Source of the DNA: CAYRGG01 sp964423745
GTDB taxonomy: Bacteria; Pseudomonadota; Gammaproteobacteria; Competibacterales; Competibacteraceae
NCBI GenBank assembly: GCA_964423745.1
Contig: CAYRGG010000082.1
Span: forward strand, 1 to 14,980
Length of the DNA stretch: 14,980 nucleotides
Direction of reading: 5' to 3'
Below the pieces are notes generated by a model. The model had not been told where the DNA came from. It did no database searches and was given only the letters and a program-made list of their open reading frames with translations. Below, piece by piece: positions 14,328-14,980 of this stretch. Numbering within the stretch: position 1 is the stretch's first letter; each line of letters begins with the position of its first letter. The position numbers were made by a program, and so were the translations under genes.

Positions 14328-14558
14328 TCAGGTTGTGTTGTCGTGAAGCTCTAAATGGCGCTCTATGCGTTCTTCACGCTGCTCTATTCGGTCCATTCTG
14401 CGCGATTGGTTGGAGAAATCGCCGTGGAGTAAAGCAACATGGGATTCAAGACTGGTAATCCGTTGCTTAATGTCCTGCAACTCTTGGCTATGGAAGTCTT
14501 GTGTAGTGCGTATGGCGCGTAAGTGCTCAAGCACGAGGTTTTCGGTGTTGTCAGTCAT
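14328..14558 (-). CDS. Small coiled-coil protein of unknown function
   Basis: A 76-residue highly charged protein starting MTDNTENLVLEHLRAIR. From about residue 22 to 71 it shows heptad-like spacing (LQDIKQRITSLESHVALL, then RMDRIEQREERIERHLEL), consistent with a continuous coiled coil. There is no signal peptide or membrane segment. I recall similar short proteins beside toxin-antitoxin genes in proteobacteria, without an established role. Its ATG overlaps the stop of the HEPN-derived frame by four bases (ATGA), so it was probably the last gene of that operon. The frame is intact, but the gene upstream that would drive its translation is truncated. Confidence 0.6.
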   Translation of the reverse strand: MTDNTENLVLEHLRAIRTTQDFHSQELQDIKQRITSLESHVALLHGDFSNQSRRMDRIEQREERIERHLELHDNTT

Positions 14559-14794
14559 GGGTTGGCTTTACCGTTTGGGTTAGCTTTGATCTTTGCAAAC
14601 GTTTTCAACGCCCGCGCTTTTACAGCGCCAGAGGCCAATAAGGTAGCACGAGTAGCATGAAACATAGCATAATAAGCTCGGTTGTAAGCACCTTCGCTAT
14701 CCCCAACGTCGAGTAACACCTTAGCAGATGCCACTGCTCGTATTGCCTTTGCTAGAAGGCCCTTAGCCCTTATAGACGTATTCCTTGAAAACAA
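14555..14794 (-). pseudogene. HEPN-domain protein, truncated at both ends
   Basis: The frame contains LLAKAIRAVASAKVLLD, then GDSEGAYNRAYYAMFHATRA and LLASG. This is the core of the HEPN family that partners a minimal nucleotidyltransferase. The RNase-type motif R-x6-H is present (Arg39 to His46, counting from a TTG at 14794). There is no ATG and no convincing ribosome site at the front, because the frame emerges from nucleotidyltransferase remnants. After LLASGA the usual C-terminal helix bundle is missing, replaced by the short basic tail KANPNGKANP. A full member would be about 120-135 residues. Probably non-functional, though an expressed 79-residue stub is possible. Confidence 0.65.
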
Positions 14795-14885
14795 CTCCAG
14801 CTAAATCGTAGTGATTTGCTACCTTCTGGATGAAGGCGCGAACAGCGATTATGGTTTCGGTGTCGATGTTAGTTAGGGAGTTCAT
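14763..14885 (-). pseudogene. Minimal nucleotidyltransferase (MNT/MntA-like) N-terminal fragment
   Basis: The ATG at 14885 opens a 40-codon frame reading MNSLTNIDTETIIAVRAFIQ, then KVANHYDLAGVVF. The second part resembles the segment just before the GSRARG motif of minimal nucleotidyltransferases. The catalytic GS...DxD core is absent: the frame runs into KEYVYKG and stops, overlapping the HEPN-derived frame by 32 bases. A deletion joining the first third of the nucleotidyltransferase to the HEPN gene explains both genes. In intact operons the nucleotidyltransferase inactivates the HEPN RNase by modification, so loss of both is self-consistent. Confidence 0.55.
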
Positions 14886-14886
14886 G

Positions 14887-14979
14887 TTATCTACAAATGC
14901 GTTTTTCTCCACTTGTATACCGAGCTAAATTCACGGCGGAGTCTTCTGGCGCGTCAATTTTGATACGCTTTATTCTCGA
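14887..14979 (-). CDS. Possible C-terminal end of an unidentified gene running off the window
   Basis: An open frame enters from the right edge and ends with ARYTSGEKRICR and a TAA at 14889-14887, one base before the ATG of the nucleotidyltransferase fragment. Thirty codons are visible (SRIKRIKIDAPEDSAVNLAR at the front). The tight spacing suggests an upstream gene of the same operon. I do not recognise the family, and the open stretch could be chance. Confidence 0.25.
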   Translation of the reverse strand, partial: SRIKRIKIDAPEDSAVNLARYTSGEKRICR

Positions 14980-14980
14980 C

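Overview
The window looks like chromosomal accessory DNA from a gammaproteobacterium with moderate GC content. Three things suggest this: the style of the VapBC pair, the Rpn nuclease and REP-associated tyrosine transposase (RAYT) remnants like those I recall from methanotrophs and purple or colourless sulfur bacteria, and ordinary Shine-Dalgarno operons. The taxon is a low-confidence inference. I see no rRNA, tRNA, CRISPR array or intact insertion sequence.

Left part (1-3694): a mobile-element and toxin-antitoxin (TA) graveyard with two survivors. A vapC fragment (58-257) is joined to a truncated Phd-type antitoxin (247-441). Next come the frameshifted C-terminus of one RAYT transposase (541-848), an intact vapBC operon on the minus strand (945-1571) with a good sigma70 promoter and an operator-like dyad, a second decayed RAYT (1699-2126), an intact Rpn-family PD-(D/E)XK nuclease gene carrying a 12-bp tandem repeat (2201-3187), and a third RAYT scrap (3362-3454).

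Central part (3695-14041): a plus-strand surface-polysaccharide cassette in two tight gene runs plus one looser gene. Run A (3695-7035) encodes a SAM methyltransferase, a NeuD/PglD-type sugar acyltransferase, a cytoplasmic five-bladed beta-propeller related to GH43/GH32/GH130-like proteins, and a FemAB/GNAT-fold acyltransferase. Run B (7370-13086) encodes a dTDP-4-keto-6-deoxyglucose 3,4-ketoisomerase (FdtA/QdtA type), a DegT-family PLP aminotransferase (FdtB/QdtB type) and a 1357-residue glycosyltransferase with four modules. A sulfotransferase (13178-14041) follows after 91 bp. Together they could convert dTDP-4-keto-6-deoxyglucose (made by rmlA/rmlB, absent here) to a dTDP-3-amino-3,6-dideoxyhexose (Fuc3N or Qui3N), acylate it, assemble it into a glycan, and methylate and/or sulfate the product.

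Right part (14042-14980): TA remnants again. There is a truncated PIN-domain toxin (14162-14326), and on the minus strand a collapsed nucleotidyltransferase/HEPN pair (14555-14885) followed by a small coiled-coil gene (14328-14558). The polysaccharide cassette is thus bracketed by decayed TA modules, which fits a locus with repeated gene gain and loss.
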